Source of the DNA: Geosporobacter sp040797825
Lineage (GTDB): Bacteria; Bacillota; Clostridia; Peptostreptococcales; Thermotaleaceae
Length of the DNA stretch: 36,145 bases
Reading direction: 5' to 3'
Assembly: GCA_040797825.1 (NCBI GenBank)
Contig: JBFNEZ010000017.1
Location: 1 to 36,145, forward strand
Shown: one piece after another, positions 15,633 to 22,827 of the stretch
Numbering within the stretch: position 1 is the stretch's first letter
Layout: the number at the start of each line of letters is the position of its first letter
Notes under the pieces: model-generated
The model's input: only the letters and a program-made list of their open reading frames with translations
Database searches by the model: none
Told to the model about the DNA's origin: nothing
Program-made: the position numbers and the translations under genes

Positions 15633-17591
15633 ATGATGAATAAGAAATCTTTATATTTTAAGCTAATGACAGTAGTTTTATGTGTAGCATTTTTGTTTGC
15701 TTGTGTTGATGGTTCTGCGTTAGAGGAGAAAGATGAAAGTCCATCTATGCTGAATGAGTCCCCTCAAAGCAATGAGGATATCCGTGCTGCCATTGGGAAC
15801 TTGGTAACCTATAAAGAGGATGATTTGTACTCAGACTGGAAAACTGAAAAGCCAAACTATATTGAACTCAATGGAACTACTGCTGCCTTAAAAGGTTCAG
15901 GAGCCAAGATAGAAGGCAGTAAGATTACCATAACGGCAGCCGGTATCTACGTACTTAGCGGTAAATTGGATAATGGTCAAATTATTGTAGAGGAAGGAAC
16001 TAAAGGTACCGTTAGGCTGGTTTTAAATGGTGTGGATATTTATTGTTCAGATAATGCACCTATTTATGTAAAGAAAGCAGGAAAAGCTGTTATTACTTTA
16101 GAAGAAGGAACAGAAAATAACATATCCGATGGAAGCAATTATGTATTTGCTGATCCTGCTACCGATGAACCCAATGCAGCTGTTTTTAGTAAGGCTGATC
16201 TGACCATTAACGGAACAGGAAAACTAACAGTCTATGGAAATTATAACAATGGAATATCAAGTAAAGATGATTTAAAAATCACTGGAGGAAATATTGAGGT
16301 TTATTCCGCTGATGATGGCCTTATGGGACGGGACATGGTGGCTATTAAAGATGGAAACATCACTATTGAAGCAAAGGGGGATGGGATTAAATCCACAAAT
16401 AACAGTGATACAGCCAAAGGTTTTATTGCCATTGAAGGTGGAACCTTTAATATAAATGCAGCAGCCGATGGCATACAAGCCAAAACATCGGTATTGATTG
16501 ATAGCGGTTCCTTTACCATTCATACAGGTGGAGACAGTGAAAATGGAAGTAACAAAACTGGTTTCAATGGACCCAATCCATGGGGAAACCCAAAGAATAC
16601 AACAATTGTGAGCAGTGATGAGGAAGAATCCCAGAGCACAAAAGGAATCAAATCTTCTATGGATATTCTTATTGGAGGAGGCAGCTTTAAGATTGATTCT
16701 GCTGACGATGGCATACACAGTAATGGCAGCATTACCATAGCAGGGGGAGCGATGACCATTGCTTCTGGCGATGATGGTATCCATGGAGACACCTCTATTC
16801 TTATAACAGGGGGCAAAATCAATATCACAAAAAGTTATGAAGGTATAGAAAGTGCTGAAATCACGATTTCAGATGGAGATATTCACATTATTTCCAGCGA
16901 TGATGGGATCAATGTAGCTAGTGGAAATGATGGTTCCGCTATAAACGGTCGCCCTAGACAGAGTAATCTCAATTTATCAGAGAATAACAAGTTGATCATT
17001 GAGGGGGGCTATATTGTAGTGGATGCCAATGGAGATGGTTTAGATGCCAACGGCTCCATCTATATGAGTGGCGGGACGGTGATTGTAAATGGTCCCACTT
17101 CAGGTGCCGATGCGGCTTTGGATTATGATGGAACCTTCGAAATGAGCGGTGGTTTTCTTATCGCAACGGGAAGTTCAAGAATGGCACAGGGGCCCTCTAG
17201 TCAATCAACACAGTACGCCATCGGAATGAATTTCTCACAAATGAAGCAGGCAGGTACCCTTATTCATTTAGAAGATAGTCAAGGAAAGACCATCGTAACC
17301 TTTGCTCCCAAAAATAACTATCAATCTGTAGTCATCAGTTCACCAGCGCTTAAAAAGGACACAGCCTATACACTCTATACGGAAGGGACTTCTAATGGGA
17401 ATGAATCTGATGGATTGTTTGCCGGCGGAACCTACCAAGGAGGAAGCAAAGTAATTGATTTTACAATTTCCAATGCTATCACATGGCTTTCTGAAACTGG
17501 AGTAACAGCTGGTGAAAACCAAAACTGGGGACCACCTAACAATCCAGGCTTTGGCGGTAAGCAGAATCGACCAGAAAGAATAAAACAATAA
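15633..17591 (+). CDS. Cthe_2159-like carbohydrate-binding beta-helix lipoprotein
   Basis: A 652-residue secreted protein behind ATAGGAGG (an ATG at 15636 is equally usable). The N-terminus is a lipoprotein signal with lipobox LFAC, so it should be anchored on the outer face of the membrane. The body is built of short repeats ending in an acidic turn: SADDGLMG, KGDGIKS, AADGIQA, SADDGIHS, SGDDGIHG, SSDDGINV and NGDGLDA, alternating with GGxFxI or GGxMTI strands. This is the hallmark of the Cthe_2159 family, a pectate-lyase-like fold reported to bind cellulose and polygalacturonate with calcium-coordinating acidic turns. The C-terminus is Gly/Asn/Pro-rich. No lyase catalytic arginine was identified. 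A binding role for pectic polymer would suit the pectin locus 3 kb downstream. Confidence 0.8.
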   Translation: MMNKKSLYFKLMTVVLCVAFLFACVDGSALEEKDESPSMLNESPQSNEDIRAAIGNLVTYKEDDLYSDWKTEKPNYIELNGTTAALKGSGAKIEGSKITITAAGIYVLSGKLDNGQIIVEEGTKGTVRLVLNGVDIYCSDNAPIYVKKAGKAVITLEEGTENNISDGSNYVFADPATDEPNAAVFSKADLTINGTGKLTVYGNYNNGISSKDDLKITGGNIEVYSADDGLMGRDMVAIKDGNITIEAKGDGIKSTNNSDTAKGFIAIEGGTFNINAAADGIQAKTSVLIDSGSFTIHTGGDSENGSNKTGFNGPNPWGNPKNTTIVSSDEEESQSTKGIKSSMDILIGGGSFKIDSADDGIHSNGSITIAGGAMTIASGDDGIHGDTSILITGGKINITKSYEGIESAEITISDGDIHIISSDDGINVASGNDGSAINGRPRQSNLNLSENNKLIIEGGYIVVDANGDGLDANGSIYMSGGTVIVNGPTSGADAALDYDGTFEMSGGFLIATGSSRMAQGPSSQSTQYAIGMNFSQMKQAGTLIHLEDSQGKTIVTFAPKNNYQSVVISSPALKKDTAYTLYTEGTSNGNESDGLFAGGTYQGGSKVIDFTISNAITWLSETGVTAGENQNWGPPNNPGFGGKQNRPERIKQ

Positions 17592-17630
17592 AGCACAGGT
17601 TGCAATTCTTCAGAAGTACCTTAGCTATGG

Positions 17631-17680
17631 AAAAAGCTGTCTCAATCTAGATAAAAGTATCTATGATGAGACAGCTTTTT
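17631..17680. terminator. Bidirectional terminator between convergent beta-helix genes
   Basis: AAAAAGCTGTCTCA (17631-17644) is the exact reverse complement of TGAGACAGCTTTTT (17667-17680). An inner TAGATA-aaag-TATCTA extends the hairpin. A T run follows on the plus strand, and the A run of the 5' arm serves the minus strand. It ends both the Cthe_2159-like gene and the opposing beta-helix gene. Confidence 0.93.
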
Positions 17681-17694
17681 TTTTCATTTTGAGC

Positions 17695-18783
17695 TTATCT
17701 ATCAAAGGGCTTTCCGTCAAAGGTAGAACCTGTAAAATCAATATTCGATAGATTATCTGCAAAATTAACTGCTGCATTATTTTTAAAGCTGCAGTTGATA
17801 AATTTTATATCTTTTGATGAATCAACGGCTAAAAAAGTACTATACTCGGAAGAAACTTTGTTTTCAGCAATTTCACACTGTTCAAAGACAATATTCTTTG
17901 AAGCATTTATGGCGAACATGCTAAACTCCATACAATCTCTAAATTTGCTATGGATAAATGAAAAATTTTCTGAACCATAGATGGTCATAATTCCATAGGT
18001 GCACTCTTCAATAACTGAATTATCAAAGGTTAGATTCTTCGTATTGTTGGCAACAATGCCATAGGTGCCGCAGCCATAGAAAATGGAATCTTTTATATCA
18101 ATGTTTCTGCATGAATCAAAGTTTAAAACACCTCCAGTACAATATCCAGATTCAATTGTATGGCCTGCTTTGATATTTTTAAAGCGGATGCTGCTGCAGT
18201 TAATAAAGGTTAAAACATCAGCATATCTGGGTTCAACTACAATTTCTACTGGACTTTCTCCCAATCCTTCAAAGGTAATATGCTCAATACCTTCCAGGAC
18301 CAGTCCCCTGCCGTCATATACCTCTTTCCAATAAATATTTTTACTTTCACTATAGTTTTGTTTTAACTGAGAAAGATTATAAACACCAGGGGTTAATTTG
18401 ATGTGCTTGTATGAACCTAAAGCGGCATACAATTCATCAGCATTTGAAACTGTAACTTCTTCAATGGCTGCATCTTGAATATCAAGAGCAGGTTTTTCAC
18501 CTATATAGATACTTTTGCTATCTGCATCCCAACTAACCTCTTTGCCTAAAGCCTCGCTTACAGCCCTTACAGGCAGATAGGTGGTACCGTTGGACAGGAA
18601 GGGCTCAACTGCATTGCCAGCACCATCCTTAGGCTGTACCAGTACACCATCTACGTAGATTTTAATGTTGTCATAGAGCACATCTATTTTCTTTTCTAAA
18701 GGAGCAGCAAAAGCTGTTGCTCCCAATAAAGATGCAAGGATGATACCTGACACAAATCCTTTGATTTTGTCTTTGTTAATCAT
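17695..18783 (-). CDS. Secreted beta-helix protein with copper-amine-oxidase-type N-terminal domain
   Basis: A 362-residue protein starting at ATG 18783 behind CTGGAGGGA. A signal peptide (about 1-27, ending ATAFA) is followed by a copper amine oxidase N-terminal-like domain (about 30-95) with IYVDGVLVQPKDGAG, LSNGTTYLPVRAVSEALGK and VSWDADSKSIYIG. In Firmicutes this domain is a common cell-surface module rather than an oxidase. Residues 110-362 form a right-handed parallel beta-helix of NosD/pectate-lyase type with repeated NCSSIRFKNI, SCRNIDIKDSIF, NTKNLTFDNSVI and ASKNIVFEQCEI rungs. A catalytic site was not identified, so a carbohydrate-binding or structural role is as likely as lyase activity. 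Confidence 0.78.
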   Translation of the reverse strand: MINKDKIKGFVSGIILASLLGATAFAAPLEKKIDVLYDNIKIYVDGVLVQPKDGAGNAVEPFLSNGTTYLPVRAVSEALGKEVSWDADSKSIYIGEKPALDIQDAAIEEVTVSNADELYAALGSYKHIKLTPGVYNLSQLKQNYSESKNIYWKEVYDGRGLVLEGIEHITFEGLGESPVEIVVEPRYADVLTFINCSSIRFKNIKAGHTIESGYCTGGVLNFDSCRNIDIKDSIFYGCGTYGIVANNTKNLTFDNSVIEECTYGIMTIYGSENFSFIHSKFRDCMEFSMFAINASKNIVFEQCEIAENKVSSEYSTFLAVDSSKDIKFINCSFKNNAAVNFADNLSNIDFTGSTFDGKPFDR

Positions 18784-18916
18784 TTTATTCCCTCCAGTTA
18801 AAATTGTTTATAGTATGGAATAATTATGAAAATTCTACATAAAAATCCAAAATCCTTTGAAGTGTAAATTTGTTTTTTTATCCAAGGGATAGAGATTAGA
18901 GTTCTTTGATTTAAAA

Positions 18917-18945
18917 TTGACAGAAGGAAACAGGTAAAATAAAAT
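18917..18945 (+). promoter_or_regulatory. Sigma-A-type promoter for the DUF2284 gene
   Basis: TTGACA (18917-18922), a 17-bp spacer and TAAAAT (18940-18945), a near-consensus promoter 37 bases before the start codon at 18983. Confidence 0.75.
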
Positions 18946-18982
18946 AGGATTATAAGGGGAAATGGGTGAGGGAGGTAGGAAA

Positions 18983-19507
18983 ATGTTAAAAGATCGATTG
19001 ATAGAAAGCTTTAAAGAAATGGGATATGATGAATACAGAGAAATCGAATCTAATGATATTGTTTTTTCTCAAGATGTATTTAACCAGTGTGCCAGAAATA
19101 CCTGTGGAAACTATGGAAAAAACTATGGATGTCCGCCGAAGTCTGGAACTGAGGAGGAAAGAAAAGAAAGGGTTTTGAAATATGGCAGTGCTTTTATTTT
19201 ATCAAAAATTGCATCGATTGGTTCCAGAAAAGAAATGATGGATTCCATGGAGATGTTGGATCAGATAAACAAAAAAATCAGAAAGGCCTTTGAAGATGAA
19301 GATGTATTCATCATGGGGGCAGGACCCTGTACCCTATGTAAAACCTGTGCAGTTATTGATAATGAACCCTGTCGTTTTCCAACAAAGATACAGTATTCTA
19401 TGGAAGGCAGCGGCATTGATGTGGTTCGTATGTCCATGAATCACAAAATGACCTATAATGCAGGAAAAGGGAAGGCAGGCTTTTTTACATTGGTACTCTA
19501 TAATTAG
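18983..19507 (+). CDS. DUF2284 predicted metal-binding protein
   Basis: A 174-residue cytoplasmic protein. ATG 18983 is preferred over ATG 18962 because GGGAGGTAGGA is spaced for it. Two cysteine groups stand out: CARNTCGNYGKNYGCPP near residue 33, and CTLCKTCAVIDNEPCRFP near residue 115. These are the family's conserved putative metal or iron-sulphur ligands. The biochemical function of the family is not established. A strong promoter precedes it. A MarR regulator follows 121 bases later on the same strand and could control it, but no shared operator was recognised. Confidence 0.82.
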   Translation: MLKDRLIESFKEMGYDEYREIESNDIVFSQDVFNQCARNTCGNYGKNYGCPPKSGTEEERKERVLKYGSAFILSKIASIGSRKEMMDSMEMLDQINKKIRKAFEDEDVFIMGAGPCTLCKTCAVIDNEPCRFPTKIQYSMEGSGIDVVRMSMNHKMTYNAGKGKAGFFTLVLYN

Positions 19508-19628
19508 GATAGAAGATGGACTACTTAAATATAGAAAACAATACTAAAATGACACAAGAGGAAAGGTTTTGAAAAATAGTTGCATATTCAAACTATTACA
19601 TGATACAATAAATCCAGGAGGGAATTGT

Positions 19629-20075
19629 ATGCGTAAAATAGAAGCTTCAAAGCAACTGCGGGAATTAATCAGGATGTTAGAGAGGAAACTGGGTATTTTG
19701 CAGGATAGTCAGCTAGAATGCTGTAGTATAACAATGGCCCAGTGTCATGCCTTAGTAGAAATAGGCCGGGCGAAGAACATTTCTCTAAATGAGTTGGCTG
19801 AATCCCTAAATCTGGAAAACAGTACCATGAGTAGAACTGTCAATAACTTGGTGACAAATGATTTCGTGAAAAGGGATACGGACCCTCAGGATAGGCGGTA
19901 TGTAACCATATCCCTTACAGAAAAAGGTTTAGAATTATATACAGATATTGAAGATCGTATGAGTCAATTCTTTAAAAACATCTATAGTTCTATTCAGCCA
20001 GAAAAACGGGAACAGGTAATAGAAAGTATCCAGATACTATTGGATGCCGTCGGTGAGGAGCCCTGTTGTAAATAA
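19629..20075 (+). CDS. MarR-family transcriptional regulator
   Basis: A 148-residue winged-helix regulator. ATG 19629 is chosen because CCAGGAGGG lies just upstream; an in-frame TTG at 19569 lacks a site. The MarR core is clear: ITMAQCHALVEIGRAKNISL, NELAESLNLENSTMSRTVNN as the recognition helix, and the wing KRDTDPQDRRYVTISLTEKG. Several cysteines (near residue 31 and CC at the C-terminus) could allow redox sensing, but that is speculation. It is followed by a terminator at 20106 and is thus isolated from the pectin locus. Confidence 0.88.
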   Translation: MRKIEASKQLRELIRMLERKLGILQDSQLECCSITMAQCHALVEIGRAKNISLNELAESLNLENSTMSRTVNNLVTNDFVKRDTDPQDRRYVTISLTEKGLELYTDIEDRMSQFFKNIYSSIQPEKREQVIESIQILLDAVGEEPCCK

Positions 20076-20105
20076 TAAAGGATTATCCATAGATTTTTAT
20101 TAAAA

Positions 20106-20170
20106 AGCAAAGCCTGTCACTAGATTTTAGAATTTAGAAGGAAATCTGTGGCAAACTTTGCTCTTTTTTT
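20106..20170 (+). terminator. Terminator after the MarR gene
   Basis: AGCAAAG (20106-20112) pairs with CTTTGCT (20156-20162). An inner CAC-TAGATTT pairs with AAATCTGTG with one bulge, and CTTTTTTT follows. The 301-base gap 20076-20376 otherwise holds the promoter and two operators of the pectin locus and no gene. Confidence 0.8.
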
Positions 20171-20206
20171 AGATAAAACTGTTAAAATAGTATTGAAATA
20201 ATAAGA

Positions 20207-20235
20207 TTGACAAATATACAATCATTGATTATAAT
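20207..20235 (+). promoter_or_regulatory. Consensus promoter of the pectin-locus ATPase gene
   Basis: TTGACA (20207-20212), a 17-bp spacer and TATAAT (20230-20235) match the sigma-A consensus exactly. An operator-like sequence begins five bases downstream, over the expected transcription start. This is a classic repressible layout. Confidence 0.85.
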
Positions 20236-20240
20236 TTTAT

Positions 20241-20254
20241 TGTAAACGTTTTCA
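20241..20254. promoter_or_regulatory. LacI/CcpA-type operator 1
   Basis: TGTAAACGTTTTCA fits the catabolite-response element pattern TGWAARCGYTWNCA at every position and sits just past the promoter's -10 box. Binding by CcpA or by a pathway LacI regulator (for example the one at 31175) would block transcription. Confidence 0.75.
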
Positions 20255-20305
20255 ATAAAGAAGAATTTTGTAACCAAAAGGTTAACAAATAAGTACTGTG
20301 CATAA

Positions 20306-20321
20306 TTGTACACGTTTACTA
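20306..20321. promoter_or_regulatory. LacI-type operator 2
   Basis: TTGTACACGTTTACTA lies 65 bases after operator 1 and 56 bases before the ATPase gene. It shares TTGTACACGTT with the site at 22670, and ACGTTTAC with the site at 22727. It deviates more from the CcpA pattern, suggesting a pathway-specific LacI protein. Confidence 0.6.
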
Positions 20322-20376
20322 TAAATCACTAATAAATAGAGTCATATATAAAAATAAAAGATAGAGGGGTGAAGAT

Positions 20377-21498
20377 ATGGCTGAAGTAGTATTAAAAAAA
20401 GTTGAAAAAACATATCCAAATGGGTTTACAGCTGTACATGGAATCGATTTACACATCGAAGAAGGAGAGTTTATGGTTTTTGTTGGTCCTTCTGGATGTG
20501 CAAAATCCACAACTCTAAGAATGGTAGCCGGTCTTGAAGACATAACAGGAGGAGAGATTTGGATCGGAGACCAATGCGTCAATGAGATTCCTCCTAAGGA
20601 CAGGGGAATTGCCATGGTTTTTCAGAATTATGCACTATACCCTCATATGACCGTATATGACAATATGGCATTCGGTCTTAAGCTTCAAAAAACACCCAAG
20701 GGTGAAATTGATAGAAGGGTAAGAGATGCAGCTGAAAAGTTGGAAATAACAGAGTTGTTAGACAGAAAACCAAAAGAGATGTCAGGTGGTCAAAGACAAA
20801 GGGTTGCAGTAGGACGAGCCATTGTTAGAAAACCTGAGGTATTTTTGTTTGATGAGCCTTTATCCAACCTAGATGCAAAATTAAGGGTATCTATGAGAGT
20901 TAGAATTGCTCAACTTCATGAACAGTTGAAAGAAGAAGGACAACCAGCTACTATGATTTATGTAACCCATGATCAGGTAGAGGCCATGACTATGGGAGAT
21001 AGAATTTGTGTATTGAATTATGGAAAGATCATGCAGGTAGATACTCCAATTAATCTTTACAGCAAGCCTGCCAACAAGTTTGTCGCTGGATTTATAGGCG
21101 CCCCTGCAATGAATCTTTTAGAGGCAGAACTGGTAAAGGACAATGGAAAAATGGCAGTTAAACTGCCGGAATTGCTTCTGCATTTGCCAGAGGAAAAGGC
21201 AAAGAAGGTAAAGGGACATGTGGGCAAAAAAGTGTGGTTTGGAATTAGACCAGAACACATTGGTTCTTGTGAAACCCATCCCAATAAAGAAGAATATGTG
21301 GACGGTCATGTGACAGTGATAGAGCAATTGGGAAATGAAGAATTTGTTTACTTTACCATCGGCGGGATTCAATATATTGCCAGATTGGATTCCATGAAAG
21401 TTCAGAGTATCTCTAAGGGAAGAGAACATGGATTCTGGTTTGATATGAATAAGTGTCATTTCTTTGATTTTGAAAGTGAAGAGAACATTTCATTATAA
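20377..21498 (+). CDS. MalK/UgpC/MsmK-type ABC sugar transporter ATPase
   Basis: A 373-residue cytoplasmic ATPase. The signature is MSGGQRQR (from 135) and Walker B VFLFDE (155-160), with Q-loop FQNYALYPH and H-loop THDQ. A C-terminal MalK-type TOBE region (about 235-373) includes VWFGIRPEHIG. The Walker A reads GPSGCAKST (37-45), with alanine at position 42 where glycine is usual. It should energise the permease pair encoded at 24179-25971, an arrangement matching oligogalacturonide transporters of the TogMNAB kind. It has its own consensus promoter and two LacI-like operators, and is followed 69 bases later by GH105. Confidence 0.9.
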   Translation: MAEVVLKKVEKTYPNGFTAVHGIDLHIEEGEFMVFVGPSGCAKSTTLRMVAGLEDITGGEIWIGDQCVNEIPPKDRGIAMVFQNYALYPHMTVYDNMAFGLKLQKTPKGEIDRRVRDAAEKLEITELLDRKPKEMSGGQRQRVAVGRAIVRKPEVFLFDEPLSNLDAKLRVSMRVRIAQLHEQLKEEGQPATMIYVTHDQVEAMTMGDRICVLNYGKIMQVDTPINLYSKPANKFVAGFIGAPAMNLLEAELVKDNGKMAVKLPELLLHLPEEKAKKVKGHVGKKVWFGIRPEHIGSCETHPNKEEYVDGHVTVIEQLGNEEFVYFTIGGIQYIARLDSMKVQSISKGREHGFWFDMNKCHFFDFESEENISL

Positions 21499-21527
21499 TG
21501 AGACTTGAGGTTTTAGAATAGGCACTA

Positions 21528-21543
21528 TGAAAACGTTTTACAA
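21528..21543. promoter_or_regulatory. LacI-type operator 3, before GH105
   Basis: TGAAAACGTTTTACAA lies between the ATPase and GH105 genes, 24 bases before the GH105 start. It contains the AAAACGTTTT palindromic core shared with the other sites and could repress GH105 independently or act as a roadblock. Confidence 0.65.
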
Positions 21544-21567
21544 ACTTAAAACGCAAGGGTGGTTATT

Positions 21568-22650
21568 ATGAAAATATTAGATTTTGTGGATCATTATCTA
21601 AAAAATTATAAACGCTGCAAAGAAAGCTGGAACTATGAAGATGGTTGTATTTTCAAAGGAAGCCTAGATTTATACCAGGCTACTGGAGATAAAAAATATT
21701 TTCAGTTTGTAGAAGAACACATCGACGAAGCTGTTACAGAAGAAGGGTCAATTTTGAAATATGCGGTAGAGGAGTTCAATATTGACCACATTAACTGTGG
21801 AAAGGTGCTCTTTACTCTTTATGACGCAACAGGAAATAGAAAATATTTAAAGGGTATTCAGGAACTCTATGGACAATTAGAGATGCATCCCCGGACAAAA
21901 GAGGGAAATTACTGGCATAAGAAGATTTATCCCAATCAAGTTTGGCTAGATGGTTTGTACATGGCCATGCCCTTCTATGCCAGATATGAAAGGGAATTTA
22001 AAGGAACAAATGCCTATGAGGATATCTATAATCAATTGATCGTAGTAAGAAATAGAATGTTTGATGCTGAAAAATCCTTATATTACCATGGATATGACGA
22101 AAGCAAGGTAGAAAGATGGAGCGATCCAACTACAGGACTATCTCCTAATTTTTGGAGCAGATCCGTGGGATGGCTGTTGATGGCCTTTGCAGACCTTCTA
22201 GAGATATTAGATAGAGAAAGCGGTCAATGGGCAGCAATAAGAGATATGTTTGAAGAAGCTGTAGTTGGTGTTTTAAAATATCAAGATCAGGAAAGCGGCA
22301 TGTGGTATCAGGTAATGGATAGACCTGATGGAGAAGGAAATTATTTAGAAACCTCGGGAACCTTGATGATGGCCTATGGAATTTTAAAAGGAGTAAGATT
22401 GGGACAACTGCTCACTAAATATAAGGCATTTGGAGAAAAGGCCTTTGAAGGCACTGTGGCAAAATATCTAGACCTTGAAAAGAATGAATTGGGAGGCATC
22501 TGTGGTGTAGCGGGACTAGGCAATACCCCTTATAGAGATGGAAGCTATGGGTATTACATTTCAGAACCGATTTTGCCAAATGATCATAAGGGTGTAGGTG
22601 CACTTTTTATGGCCTATGGAGAAGTTCTAAAGGCAGAAAACAATAAATAA
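21568..22650 (+). CDS. GH105 unsaturated rhamnogalacturonyl/galacturonyl hydrolase (YteR/YesR-like)
   Basis: A 360-residue cytoplasmic glycosidase (no signal peptide). ATG 21568 follows AAGGGTGG; a GTG at 21559 is inside that site. The fold is an alpha/alpha barrel with family motifs NIDHINCGKVLF, IYPNQVWLDGLYMAMPFYAR, WSRSVGWLLMAFADLLE and LETSGTLMMAYGILKG. D73 and D128 have the same 55-residue separation as the catalytic D88 and D143 of Bacillus YteR. The enzyme removes the 4,5-unsaturated uronic acid from pectin-derived oligosaccharides made by lyases. Its product feeds KduI encoded at 27627. Confidence 0.9.
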   Translation: MKILDFVDHYLKNYKRCKESWNYEDGCIFKGSLDLYQATGDKKYFQFVEEHIDEAVTEEGSILKYAVEEFNIDHINCGKVLFTLYDATGNRKYLKGIQELYGQLEMHPRTKEGNYWHKKIYPNQVWLDGLYMAMPFYARYEREFKGTNAYEDIYNQLIVVRNRMFDAEKSLYYHGYDESKVERWSDPTTGLSPNFWSRSVGWLLMAFADLLEILDRESGQWAAIRDMFEEAVVGVLKYQDQESGMWYQVMDRPDGEGNYLETSGTLMMAYGILKGVRLGQLLTKYKAFGEKAFEGTVAKYLDLEKNELGGICGVAGLGNTPYRDGSYGYYISEPILPNDHKGVGALFMAYGEVLKAENNK

Positions 22651-22669
22651 AAAATAGGATATTCAATGG

Positions 22670-22686
22670 ATTGTACACGTTATTAT
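22670..22686. promoter_or_regulatory. LacI-type operator 4
   Basis: ATTGTACACGTTATTAT lies after the GH105 gene and before the binding-protein gene. It shares the 11-base TTGTACACGTT with operator 2, which makes a common regulator likely. Its right half is degenerate. Confidence 0.5.
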
Positions 22687-22726
22687 ATAAAATGAAATTG
22701 TTTGTTGAAAATTCTAATTTAAGTAA

Positions 22727-22742
22727 TGTACAAACGTTTACA
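22727..22742. promoter_or_regulatory. LacI-type operator 5
   Basis: TGTACAAACGTTTACA, whose reverse complement TGTAAACGTTTGTA matches the CcpA-type pattern at 13 of 14 positions. It sits 85 bases before the binding-protein start, near a weak promoter (TTGTTG 22702-22707, TAATGT 22724-22729). Confidence 0.7.
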
Positions 22743-22827
22743 TTACAAGACTTCTAACTGTAATAAAATTTAAGCAGCAATGGCAATGTCCAATAAAACA
22801 GAGAGCAAAAATAAAGGAGGAAGAAGA

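Noticed and set aside
16272..16828. Long antisense open frames opposite the Cthe_2159-like gene
   Set aside because: They arise from the repetitive DDGI-type codons of the real gene and show no protein-family pattern.
20377..20380. Reading the ATPase as a pseudogene because of its Walker A change
   Set aside because: The frame is intact, lysine and all other ATPase motifs are present, and the promoter and operators are well formed.
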